Source: Bacteroidetes bacterium UBA4414 (GTDB taxonomy: Bacteria; Bacteroidota; Bacteroidia; Chitinophagales; Chitinophagaceae). From it: a DNA stretch of 64,000 bases. The notes under the pieces are model-generated. The model did not search any database. It worked only from the letters and a program-made list of their open reading frames with translations, and had not been told where the DNA came from. The translations under genes and the position numbers were made by a program. Numbering within the stretch: the first letter of the stretch is position 1; every line of letters starts with the position of its first letter. The stretch spans positions 235,904-299,903 of the forward strand of contig DGQM01000023.1 in assembly GCA_002389765.1 (NCBI GenBank), read 5' to 3'. Positions 51,743-59,333 of this stretch are shown piece by piece.

Positions 51743-52351
51743 ATGCAGCATAGAATATTAATAGCAGACGACCATAGCATGATACGAAAGGGTATCAAGC
51801 TATTACTGCAAACACATCTTGGAATAAAGGATGTGTCTGAGGTGTCGAATGGCAACGGGGTGATGAGTGAACTACAGAAAAAAGATTATACACACCTTAT
51901 TCTCGATATTATATTGCCCGATTGTACATCTCTGGAGATAGTACCTAATATTCAGCGCCTGTACCCTGATCTTAAAATCATGGTATTCTCCATGCTCAAT
52001 GGCTCTGTGTATGGAGAAGCGCTGAAGCAATATAACATCTACTACTATCTGGAAAAGACAACGAAAGAGGAAGACACTGTTGCCTTTCTCGACAATTTCA
52101 TCAATCACTACAATCCCGCCGAAACCACATCATCCAAAGGCACTACTATCAATCCCTTCACACAATTATCTGCCCGAGAACTGGAAGTCCTTCACTATAT
52201 GCTGGGCGGACATGGTACAAAAGAAATATCAACTGTACTGAACCTGAGGATGAATACCGTATCTACCCTGAAAAACAGAATATTTGAAAAAACAGATACT
52301 AAAAATCTGAAAGAACTGATGCAGCTAGCGTCTATATACAACGTTAGCTGA
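51743..52351 (+). CDS. NarL/LuxR-family response regulator
   Basis: A 202-aa regulator with a receiver domain (about 1-120) and LuxR-type HTH (about 135-200). The acidic pocket is ADD at 8-10, the phospho-acceptor is Asp55 in HLILDIILPD, and EKTTKEED marks the conserved Lys side. The HTH reads LSARELEVLHYMLGGHGTKEIST..MNTVSTLKNRIFEKT. Encoded 18 nt before a histidine kinase that is probably its partner. Confidence 0.9.
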   Translation: MQHRILIADDHSMIRKGIKLLLQTHLGIKDVSEVSNGNGVMSELQKKDYTHLILDIILPDCTSLEIVPNIQRLYPDLKIMVFSMLNGSVYGEALKQYNIYYYLEKTTKEEDTVAFLDNFINHYNPAETTSSKGTTINPFTQLSARELEVLHYMLGGHGTKEISTVLNLRMNTVSTLKNRIFEKTDTKNLKELMQLASIYNVS

Positions 52352-52369
52352 TAACATGCCCATACTATT

Positions 52370-53242
52370 ATGCTTTTAAACATTCCCTGGTATCAGAATG
52401 GCTGGTTGATACTTGCTATCAGCATTACTGCACTTGGCTACATAAGCCTGGTACTGTTTCTGCGTGCCAAACGTTTCATTATACGTCAAAATGTATTGCG
52501 CGCATTGGTTGAAAGAAAGACCAAAGAAATACGCCGCAAAAATGAAGAGCTTGAAAAAAATGACCTGATTAAAACAAGGCTTATTTCCATCATCAGCCAT
52601 GATATCATTACGCCGCTCAAGTTTCTGCACCTTGCAGGGCGCAACCTCGTAGAAAGCCATGAGCAAATGACGGATGAACTGAAGATGGAAACACTGGAAG
52701 AGATTGTACACACTGCTCGCGAGCTGGAAATGCTCTCTACCAACATCCTCAACTGGATTAAGTACCAGAACGAAAACCGCCAGCTGGGCAAAGAGGACGT
52801 GCGCCTCAACGAAATGGTACGCAATATATTCAGCATACTGAATGGCATGGCCAAGCAGAAGAATATCTTCCTAACCAACGAAGTGCCTGAAGATTTTGCC
52901 ATTCGCCAATATGCCGAGCCCCTGCGCATCATCATTTACAATCTGGTTGTAAATGCCCTCAACTTTATGGAAAAAGGGCACATCACCATCGTGGCAAAGC
53001 AACTGCGAAATGGTATGCTGATAGAGGTAAAAGACCAGGGATTTGGTATGACCAAAGAACAAATCAACAATATCCTTGCTGATCAGTTTATCGTATCATC
53101 TGCCAATGTAGATGGTAAAAAAGGTAATGGGTTGGGCTACCTCATCATCAAAGACCTGCTGCGTGTGGTAGAGGGTAATTTTAGCATTAAGAGTGCTAAG
53201 AATATTGGCACAACTATCAAATTGTTCTTTCCAAAACAATAA
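52370..53242 (+). CDS. Membrane-anchored sensor histidine kinase
   Basis: A 290-aa kinase with one transmembrane helix (about 12-32) and hardly any periplasmic part, a coiled coil (ALVERKTKEIRRKNEELEKND), a HisKA H-box with His77 in IISIISHDIITPLKFL, and a HATPase domain with N-box IIIYNLVVNALNFMEKG, VKDQGFGM and GNGLGYLIIKDLL. The N terminus IPWYQNGWLILAI resembles the segment that follows the Y_Y_Y domain in large two-component propeller kinases, so this may be a kinase reduced to its cytoplasmic half. Signal unknown. Ends at a terminator shared with tRNA-His. Confidence 0.87.
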   Translation: MLLNIPWYQNGWLILAISITALGYISLVLFLRAKRFIIRQNVLRALVERKTKEIRRKNEELEKNDLIKTRLISIISHDIITPLKFLHLAGRNLVESHEQMTDELKMETLEEIVHTARELEMLSTNILNWIKYQNENRQLGKEDVRLNEMVRNIFSILNGMAKQKNIFLTNEVPEDFAIRQYAEPLRIIIYNLVVNALNFMEKGHITIVAKQLRNGMLIEVKDQGFGMTKEQINNILADQFIVSSANVDGKKGNGLGYLIIKDLLRVVEGNFSIKSAKNIGTTIKLFFPKQ

Positions 53243-53261
53243 ATAAGAGAGGCACAAAAAC

Positions 53262-53292
53262 AAAAAAGCACCCGATTGGGTGCTTTTTTTTT
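53262..53292. terminator. Bidirectional terminator between the kinase gene and tRNA-His
   Basis: AGCACCC (53267-53273) pairs with GGGTGCT (53278-53284), extended by A and T runs on both sides. Confidence 0.9.
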
Positions 53293-53299
53293 CACGGAG

Positions 53300-53374
53300 G
53301 GAGGCATATGGGGGTCGAACCCACGACCTTTGGAACCACAATCCAACGCTCTAACCAACTGAGCTAATGCCTCC
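53300..53374 (-). tRNA. tRNA-His (anticodon GTG)
   Basis: Minus-strand cloverleaf: the acceptor begins with an extra 5' G (G-1) followed by GAGGCAT, which pairs with ATGCCTC; D-arm GCTC..GAGC; anticodon stem TTGGA/TCCAA with loop TTGTGGT (GTG); T-arm GTGGGTTCGACCCCCAT. The discriminator is C73, which pairs with G-1 as required for histidyl-tRNA synthetase. The CCA end is not encoded. Confidence 0.95.
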
Positions 53375-53500
53375 GTGTTCCCTGTTTGGGAGGGCAAAAG
53401 TAATGATTTTTCAGAATTTCAGACAAATTTTTATGAATTCATCATATTATTAAACCACCTCTTGTATTGATATTTAACAAAATATGCGTTGTGCAACCAT

Positions 53501-53508
53501 TATATTTG
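53501..53508 (+). promoter_or_regulatory. -7 box (TATATTTG)
   Basis: Exact TAnnTTTG, 17 nt before the barrel-protein ATG at 53526. Confidence 0.65.
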
Positions 53509-53525
53509 CGCACTAATTTTTACTT

Positions 53526-54218
53526 ATGAAGAATTATCTGGCAGTACTGGCGTTGATTTTAATGCCTGCTATCACTTGGGCTCAAGATGTTGAAAAAGGT
53601 GGCGAAAAGAAAAGTACGGTGCAAAAACCATCCCGCGATTTTCTGATGCTGCAAATCAGCTACGATAACTGGGTGAAACCGGATAGCATCAAAATGAAGG
53701 GCCTTAGCCGCGGCTTCAGCGGTTATCTCTGTTACGATTTCCCTATTAAGAAATCAAACTTCAGCTTTGCAGCAGGTATCGGTATCGCAGTATCAAACAT
53801 CTATCTGGATAACCAGCAGGTGATGAATACAGAAAAAGACTCTACCCGTGTACGTTTTGTTCCTGAGACGGTTAACTACAAACGCTACAAGCAAACCATC
53901 ACATATCTGGAAGCTCCATTCGAACTGCGCTTTTTTGGTAATAAAGAAAATCGCAACAGTGGTTTCAAAGCTGCTATTGGTATGAAGGTGGGTGCACTGC
54001 TGGGCGCACACGTTAAGGGTCGTGAAGATGGCACTAAAGTGAACTACAAGAGCAACAGCCGCAAGTATCTGGAAACATGGCGCTTTGCAGCTACTGCACG
54101 TCTTGGTTATGGCAACTTCTCGCTGGTAGGCACTTACAATCTTACAAATCTTTACAAAAGTGGCGAAGGTCCGGAGGTTACACCATACTCTATCGGCCTT
54201 TGCATTACAGGTCTTTAA
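53526..54218 (+). CDS. PorT-like outer-membrane beta-barrel protein
   Basis: A 230-aa protein with a signal peptide (ends TWAQ). The mature chain is a small barrel: FLMLQISYDNWV, SGYLCYDFPI, FSFAAGIGIAVSNIYL, ITYLEAPFELRFFG, FKAAIGMKVGALLGAHVK, RFAATARLGYGNFSLVGTYN, PYSIGLCITGL. The YLE(A/I)P motif is typical of the PorT/OMP_b-brl_2 family. PorT itself is needed for T9SS, but many paralogues exist, so the T9SS role is unproven. Confidence 0.78.
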   Translation: MKNYLAVLALILMPAITWAQDVEKGGEKKSTVQKPSRDFLMLQISYDNWVKPDSIKMKGLSRGFSGYLCYDFPIKKSNFSFAAGIGIAVSNIYLDNQQVMNTEKDSTRVRFVPETVNYKRYKQTITYLEAPFELRFFGNKENRNSGFKAAIGMKVGALLGAHVKGREDGTKVNYKSNSRKYLETWRFAATARLGYGNFSLVGTYNLTNLYKSGEGPEVTPYSIGLCITGL

Positions 54219-54240
54219 TACTTATTCAACAACAATATAA

Positions 54241-54277
54241 AAACAGCCGCATACTATCATGTGGCTGTTTTGTTTTT
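54241..54277. terminator. Bidirectional terminator
   Basis: AAACAGCCGCAT (54241-54252) pairs with ATGTGGCTGTTT (54259-54270) with one G-T wobble, followed by TGTTTTT; A-rich on the other side. Confidence 0.85.
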
Positions 54278-55084
54278 CTAAAACCAACACTTGCGTGGCT
54301 TTGCCTTTCCGTCGTGTGTGTATTTATGGTTGTAATGATGCGCCAGCTTGTAGGCATAGCTACTATATAGCTGCTCTTTGCAACGCTTTAGTTCGTTTAT
54401 AAATGGCACAACAAAATCATTCAGTACAGAGTTAACAGATACCGTCATATAAGAGCTGGTATGCGCTATATCGGGGTTGTTGTTGATGGGCGTCTTACCA
54501 TTTTCAGAAAACAGGTCTACATGATAAATAACCGGGTTCAGTTTCTTCAGCCGTTTAGTACCCTTTCGTTCGTTGCGCCATGGGTGCTCTTTATATTGCA
54601 GTTGCGATAAAAGAAACTCCTTGTTCCAAATAGCTACCTGATGCGACATCAGATAGCCGCTAGCATTATTATCCAGCACACCTACACGCAGCCCGTCTAT
54701 CACTATATCCGTAGCAATTGTTTTATATACTTCAGAGCTGTTCAGCTTCATCAGCTGCAGCTCATTATCCAATGCATACTGCACTACGCTGTTTATCGTA
54801 TCAGCACACAACATTTCAGAGAGCCACATATCTTCCTGCATGTATATAATGTACGGTTCATCAATACTTTGCAATGCCACGCGCAGTCTTTCCGTCCACT
54901 CTCCTTTGCCTGTTTTTAGGTTGGTAAAAACATCACTGTTGTAGTCCAGCTCTTCTGTAAGAAAGTAGTAGTTACTAACCACCGTATGCTGCGGCCAATA
55001 CTTTTTGAAGAAGTATTCAAATCCTTGAAACAATAGCCTGTACCTGTCGCAGGCATGTACTACTACGGCAATAGATTTTTGCAT
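54278..55084 (-). CDS. Glycosyltransferase-like protein
   Basis: A 268-aa protein from the ATG at 55084 (MQKSIAVVVHACDRY); the longer frame adds 15 unsupported residues. It has a GT-A-like beginning (VVHACDRYRLLFQGFEYFF), and YIIYMQEDMWLS with an acidic ED pair resembles a metal/nucleotide-sugar site. No family I can name with confidence; a glycan-synthesis role is an inference. Confidence 0.65.
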   Translation of the reverse strand: MQKSIAVVVHACDRYRLLFQGFEYFFKKYWPQHTVVSNYYFLTEELDYNSDVFTNLKTGKGEWTERLRVALQSIDEPYIIYMQEDMWLSEMLCADTINSVVQYALDNELQLMKLNSSEVYKTIATDIVIDGLRVGVLDNNASGYLMSHQVAIWNKEFLLSQLQYKEHPWRNERKGTKRLKKLNPVIYHVDLFSENGKTPINNNPDIAHTSSYMTVSVNSVLNDFVVPFINELKRCKEQLYSSYAYKLAHHYNHKYTHDGKAKPRKCWF

Positions 55085-55144
55085 GGGGCATAAGTGTTTG
55101 TTAAAACACCTATGCAATGCCTGTGCCAAAAATGAAATCAGTAT

Positions 55145-56047
55145 CTACACATCGTAGGTCATGCCTTCCATACTGGCATATACATTCGGGAATATTTCCT
55201 TTGCTTCATCTGCAAAAGGCTCTATATCTCTGTACTTTGATGAGTAGTGCCCAAGTAATAATTTATCAGCCCCTGCCATCTTCGCCACTTGTGCGGCCTG
55301 CTTTGCAGTGCTATGGTAGCGTGCAGTGGCTTTATCGGCATCTTTCTCCATATACGTACATTCATGATACACGGTATGCGCACCCTTTATGTATTTTACA
55401 AAGCTGTCTGTAAATATAGTATCGGCACAATAGGCATACGCTCTTGGCGATGGACCATCTGTTGTTACCCATTCATTTTTCACAACAGTACCATCTGTCT
55501 TCTCATAATCTTCACCTTGCTTCAGCTTATCGTAGTAGTAGCGTGGTATCTCGTACTCTCTGCATTTTTCAGGCACTATCTTTCTACCGCGTGTTTTACT
55601 GGTTATCAAAAACCCATGGCATTGTATACGGTGTTCTACCGGAAAGCATTTTACCGTATAGTATTCGTTATCTACCAGCACTGCATCACCTTCGGGCAAT
55701 ACATGATAATGAAATTCGTAACTAAGCACTGTCTCTGCCACACTTTGTATCGCATCTATTATCGGCAACAGTTCTTTGGGGCCATACACATGCAATGGTG
55801 CAGCACGCCCCAATAGGCTCATACTGTTTATCAAACCCGGCAATCCAAAATAATGGTCGCCGTGCATATGGCTGATGAATATATGATTCAGGTGCCTCCA
55901 CTTTACACCAAAGCGTTGCATCTGTATTTGTGTACTTTCTCCGCAATCTATCAGCAGTACTTCACCCCATACGTGCACTGCCTGCGCCGTAGGATGCCTA
56001 CCAAATGCCGGCAAGGCAGAATTATTCCCTAAAATTGTTACTCTCAT
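55145..56047 (-). CDS. rnz: Ribonuclease Z
   Basis: A 300-aa metallo-beta-lactamase-fold tRNA 3'-processing endonuclease. The metal site is HIFISHMHGDHYFGLPG (HxHxDH), with LLIDCGE, AYCADTIFTDSF, YHECTYMEKD and LLLGHYSSKY as the remaining ligand motifs. Shares a strand with the STAS gene 48 bp upstream. tRNAs here lack encoded CCA (see tRNA-His), so RNase Z is the expected trimming enzyme. Confidence 0.95.
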   Translation of the reverse strand: MRVTILGNNSALPAFGRHPTAQAVHVWGEVLLIDCGESTQIQMQRFGVKWRHLNHIFISHMHGDHYFGLPGLINSMSLLGRAAPLHVYGPKELLPIIDAIQSVAETVLSYEFHYHVLPEGDAVLVDNEYYTVKCFPVEHRIQCHGFLITSKTRGRKIVPEKCREYEIPRYYYDKLKQGEDYEKTDGTVVKNEWVTTDGPSPRAYAYCADTIFTDSFVKYIKGAHTVYHECTYMEKDADKATARYHSTAKQAAQVAKMAGADKLLLGHYSSKYRDIEPFADEAKEIFPNVYASMEGMTYDV

Positions 56048-56095
56048 TTCAAATATTTAAGCCGTAGGGGGTAATCTGTACTTGTAATATTATTA

Positions 56096-56476
56096 CTATT
56101 CTTCGCTTTCGTCAAACAAATCACGCTCCAGTATTTCCATGCTCACTATATCAACAGCTTCTATCATTTTGGGTGCTATGTTCAATACTGTATCCAGTTC
56201 TGCATCCTGCAACTGTTGCATCACGCCACCCTGCACACCTGTAAACACAAGCGACTGTGAATTGTTGTAGCAATTTTCGTGCATTTGCACCAGATCGTCA
56301 AATGACGTATTGTCTGCTGTTGTACAATTCTGCAGGTCAACAATATAGTTGGTACTGCCGCTTTTTGCCAATTCTTGACATTTATCAGACAATGCTGCTG
56401 TCATATTAGCATCTATAGCAGTATTGACGGGTGTTATAACACTATATGTTGGTTTGGTATCAATTTTGAATTCCAT
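56096..56476 (-). CDS. STAS-domain protein (anti-sigma factor antagonist-like)
   Basis: A 126-aa STAS-domain protein (beta-alpha layout: YSVITPVNTAIDANMTAALSDKCQELA, NYIVDLQNCTTADNTSFDDLVQMHENC, LVFTGVQGGVMQQLQDAELD). At the phospho-site loop it reads DNTSFDDL where SpoIIAA-type antagonists have D-S-S-G; a Ser/Thr pair is present, but the Gly is lost. Acidic C terminus (DLFDESEE). Upstream of rnz in a likely operon. Partner kinase unknown. Confidence 0.8.
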   Translation of the reverse strand: MEFKIDTKPTYSVITPVNTAIDANMTAALSDKCQELAKSGSTNYIVDLQNCTTADNTSFDDLVQMHENCYNNSQSLVFTGVQGGVMQQLQDAELDTVLNIAPKMIEAVDIVSMEILERDLFDESEE

Positions 56477-56667
56477 AAAACAAGACGTAGTTCTGATTTA
56501 TCAGCAATGCTGTAATTGAGCCAAAAATAATAATCGTGCTATAATTTCTTTCGTATATTTAAATAGACGAAGGCCTGAAGCAAGGTGAAAGGCAATACAT
56601 ATATAGCGAAACCCGATACTTTAACTACTGCCTTTATCGTTAATTTTACTAAAACAAAGGATGATTC

Positions 56668-59208
56668 ATGGATTCTAATTTCTCACCAAAAGTCAAGGAA
56701 ATCATTTCTTACAGCAGAGAGGAAGCGCTCCGTCTGGGTAATGATTTCATAGGCACCGAGCACCTGTTGCTGGGCCTTATCAGAGATGGTGAAGGGTTGG
56801 CTGTACGTGTGTTGCAAACCTTACAGATAGATCTGTTCGATTTGCGTAAAGAACTGGAAAGTGCTATTAAAGACAAAAGCAACAAACCCCTCTCTAACGT
56901 CAACAGTCTGCCGCTTACCAAGCAGGCCGAAAAAGTAATTCGCATTACGGTGCTCGAAGCCAAAGCCCTGAAAAGTGCTACGGTAGAGACAGAACACCTG
57001 ATGCTGTCGATTCTGAAAAACAAAGAAAACGTTGCAACGCAAATATTGCATCAATATCAGGTAGATTATGATCGCTTCAAAGATGAGCTGAGCATTCTGC
57101 AGGGTGATGCACCACGTGGCGACTATAGCGATCCGGGTGATGACTATGAAGAGGATGATGAACGCAAACAGTTTCAGCAAAGGAAACCTGCGGGCAATTC
57201 AAAATCTAAAACACCGGTGCTCGACAACTTCGGCCGCGATATAACAAAACTCGCAGAGTTGGGCAATCTGGATCCGATTGTAGGCCGCGAAGAAGAGATT
57301 GAGCGTGTATCGCAAATCCTCTCACGTCGTAAGAAAAACAACCCGATACTTATTGGTGAACCGGGTGTGGGTAAAACAGCCATCGTTGAAGGCCTTGCAC
57401 TGCGCATTGTGCAGCGCAAAGTATCGCGTGTGTTGTTCGACAAACGCGTTATCAGCCTCGACCTTGCAGCGCTTGTAGCAGGTACTAAATATCGTGGCCA
57501 GTTCGAAGAAAGGATGAAAGCCATCATGAACGAGCTGGAGAAAAACCGCGATGTTATTCTGTTCATCGATGAGATACATACCATAGTAGGTGCAGGTGGT
57601 GCATCCGGCTCGCTGGATGCTTCCAACATCTTTAAGCCGGCACTTGCGCGCGGTGATCTGCAATGCATAGGTGCATCTACGCTGGATGAATACCGTATGT
57701 ATATTGAGAAAGATGGTGCATTAGACCGTCGCTTTCAGAAGGTATTGATAGAACCACCAAGTGTGGATGAAACCATTACCATCCTCAATAACATCCGCAA
57801 CAAATACGAAGATTTCCACAACGTAACATACGATCAGGAAGCTATTGAAGCATGCGTGAAGCTGAGCGACCGCTACATGACAGACCGCCTGCTGCCAGAT
57901 AAAGCTATCGACGTGATGGACGAAGTAGGTGCACGTGTGCACTTGAAGAATATCAACGTGCCTGAAAATATTCTGGAGCTGGAGAAGAAGATTGAAGACA
58001 TCAAGCAGGAGAAAAATAAAGTAGTGAAGAGCCAGCGCTTTGAAGAAGCTGCGGCACTGCGCGACAAAGAAAAACGCCTGGGCGAAGAACTGGAGAAAGC
58101 TAAAGCAGAATGGGAAGAAGAAGCTAAGCACAAACGCATACCGATACACGAAGAGCATATTGCCGAGGTGATAAGTATGATGACAGGCATACCTGTGATG
58201 CGCATGGTAGAGGCAGAAAGTGCCAAACTGCGCCGCATGGGCGAAGACCTGAAAGGTGCTGTGGTAGGGCAAGACGAGGCGATTGCCAAAGTGGTAAAAG
58301 CCATTCAGCGCAACCGTGTAGGTCTGAAGGATCCACGCAAACCAATAGGCTCGTTTATATTCCTGGGCCCTACGGGTGTGGGTAAAACAGAGCTGGCACG
58401 TGCACTGGCACGCTACATGTTTGATAGTGACGAAGCACTGATACGTGTAGATATGAGTGAGTACATGGAGAAATTCTCGCTCAGCCGCCTGATAGGTGCG
58501 CCTCCGGGATATGTGGGCTATGAAGAAGGTGGCCAGCTTACAGAAAAAGTACGCCGCAAACCATACAGCGTTGTGCTACTCGATGAGATTGAGAAAGCAC
58601 ACCCGGATATCTTCAACATACTGTTGCAGGTACTGGACGATGGACAACTGACAGACGGTCTTGGCCGCAAGGTAGATTTCAAGAACACGCTGATTATCAT
58701 GACGTCTAATATTGGCGTACGCCAGTTGAAAGACTTTGGTGCAGGTGTGGGCTTTGCTACCAATGCCAAAGTGGAAAGCACAGAAGAAGTAAGCAAAGGC
58801 GTAATAGAAAAAGCGCTGAAGCGTACCTTCTCTCCTGAGTTCCTCAACCGTATCGATGATGTTGTCATCTTCAACTCGCTGGATGAAACGCATATCGCAC
58901 AAATCATCGACATCATTATGAAAGGTGTCATGAAGCGTCTGAATGCACTGGGCTTCACGCTGGAACTGACAGATGCTGCCAAGAAGTACATATCAGAAAA
59001 AGGCTACGACCAGCAGTTTGGCGCACGTCCGCTGCACAGGGCTATACAGAAATATTTGGAAGACCCGCTGGCAGAAGAAATGCTCAACCACCGCATCAAC
59101 GAAGGCGATACGGTGAAAGCAGACTATAGCGAAGAAGAAAAGAAAATCGTCTTCACAATAGACAAGGCAAAACCTAAAAAAGAAGAAGAACCTAAGAAGG
59201 CAGAGTAA
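56668..59208 (+). CDS. clpC: ATP-dependent Clp protease ATP-binding subunit ClpC
   Basis: An 846-aa HSP100 unfoldase that feeds ClpP. N-terminal double Clp_N domain (about 1-150), then AAA1 with Walker A GEPGVGKTAIVEG, a UVR-type coiled segment (KSQRFEEAAALRDKEKRLGEELEKAK) that is the ClpC hallmark, and AAA2 with GPTGVGKTELARALA and VVLLDEIEKAH. A GAGVGFAT loop is the probable ClpP-docking site. An AAAGGA lies 8 nt before the ATG. clpP and ctsR/mcsB are not adjacent. Confidence 0.95.
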   Translation: MDSNFSPKVKEIISYSREEALRLGNDFIGTEHLLLGLIRDGEGLAVRVLQTLQIDLFDLRKELESAIKDKSNKPLSNVNSLPLTKQAEKVIRITVLEAKALKSATVETEHLMLSILKNKENVATQILHQYQVDYDRFKDELSILQGDAPRGDYSDPGDDYEEDDERKQFQQRKPAGNSKSKTPVLDNFGRDITKLAELGNLDPIVGREEEIERVSQILSRRKKNNPILIGEPGVGKTAIVEGLALRIVQRKVSRVLFDKRVISLDLAALVAGTKYRGQFEERMKAIMNELEKNRDVILFIDEIHTIVGAGGASGSLDASNIFKPALARGDLQCIGASTLDEYRMYIEKDGALDRRFQKVLIEPPSVDETITILNNIRNKYEDFHNVTYDQEAIEACVKLSDRYMTDRLLPDKAIDVMDEVGARVHLKNINVPENILELEKKIEDIKQEKNKVVKSQRFEEAAALRDKEKRLGEELEKAKAEWEEEAKHKRIPIHEEHIAEVISMMTGIPVMRMVEAESAKLRRMGEDLKGAVVGQDEAIAKVVKAIQRNRVGLKDPRKPIGSFIFLGPTGVGKTELARALARYMFDSDEALIRVDMSEYMEKFSLSRLIGAPPGYVGYEEGGQLTEKVRRKPYSVVLLDEIEKAHPDIFNILLQVLDDGQLTDGLGRKVDFKNTLIIMTSNIGVRQLKDFGAGVGFATNAKVESTEEVSKGVIEKALKRTFSPEFLNRIDDVVIFNSLDETHIAQIIDIIMKGVMKRLNALGFTLELTDAAKKYISEKGYDQQFGARPLHRAIQKYLEDPLAEEMLNHRINEGDTVKADYSEEEKKIVFTIDKAKPKKEEEPKKAE

Positions 59209-59227
59209 GTTTAATTTGCTTTTAATA

Positions 59228-59266
59228 ACTAAAGGGGCTGTATATACAGCCCCTTTAGTATTTTTA
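59228..59266 (+). terminator. Terminator of clpC
   Basis: ACTAAAGGGGCTGTA (59228-59242) pairs perfectly with TACAGCCCCTTTAGT (59245-59259), loop TA, followed by ATTTTTA. Confidence 0.9.
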
Positions 59267-59333
59267 TATACCTACATTTATACATGATTAAGTTGTAACT
59301 TAATCTAATTATTATTACCTAAATATAACCTTA

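Noticed and set aside
51880..51900. DnaA-like TTATACACA inside the response-regulator gene
   Set aside because: It is in coding sequence and the relaxed pattern is expected about twice per window by chance.
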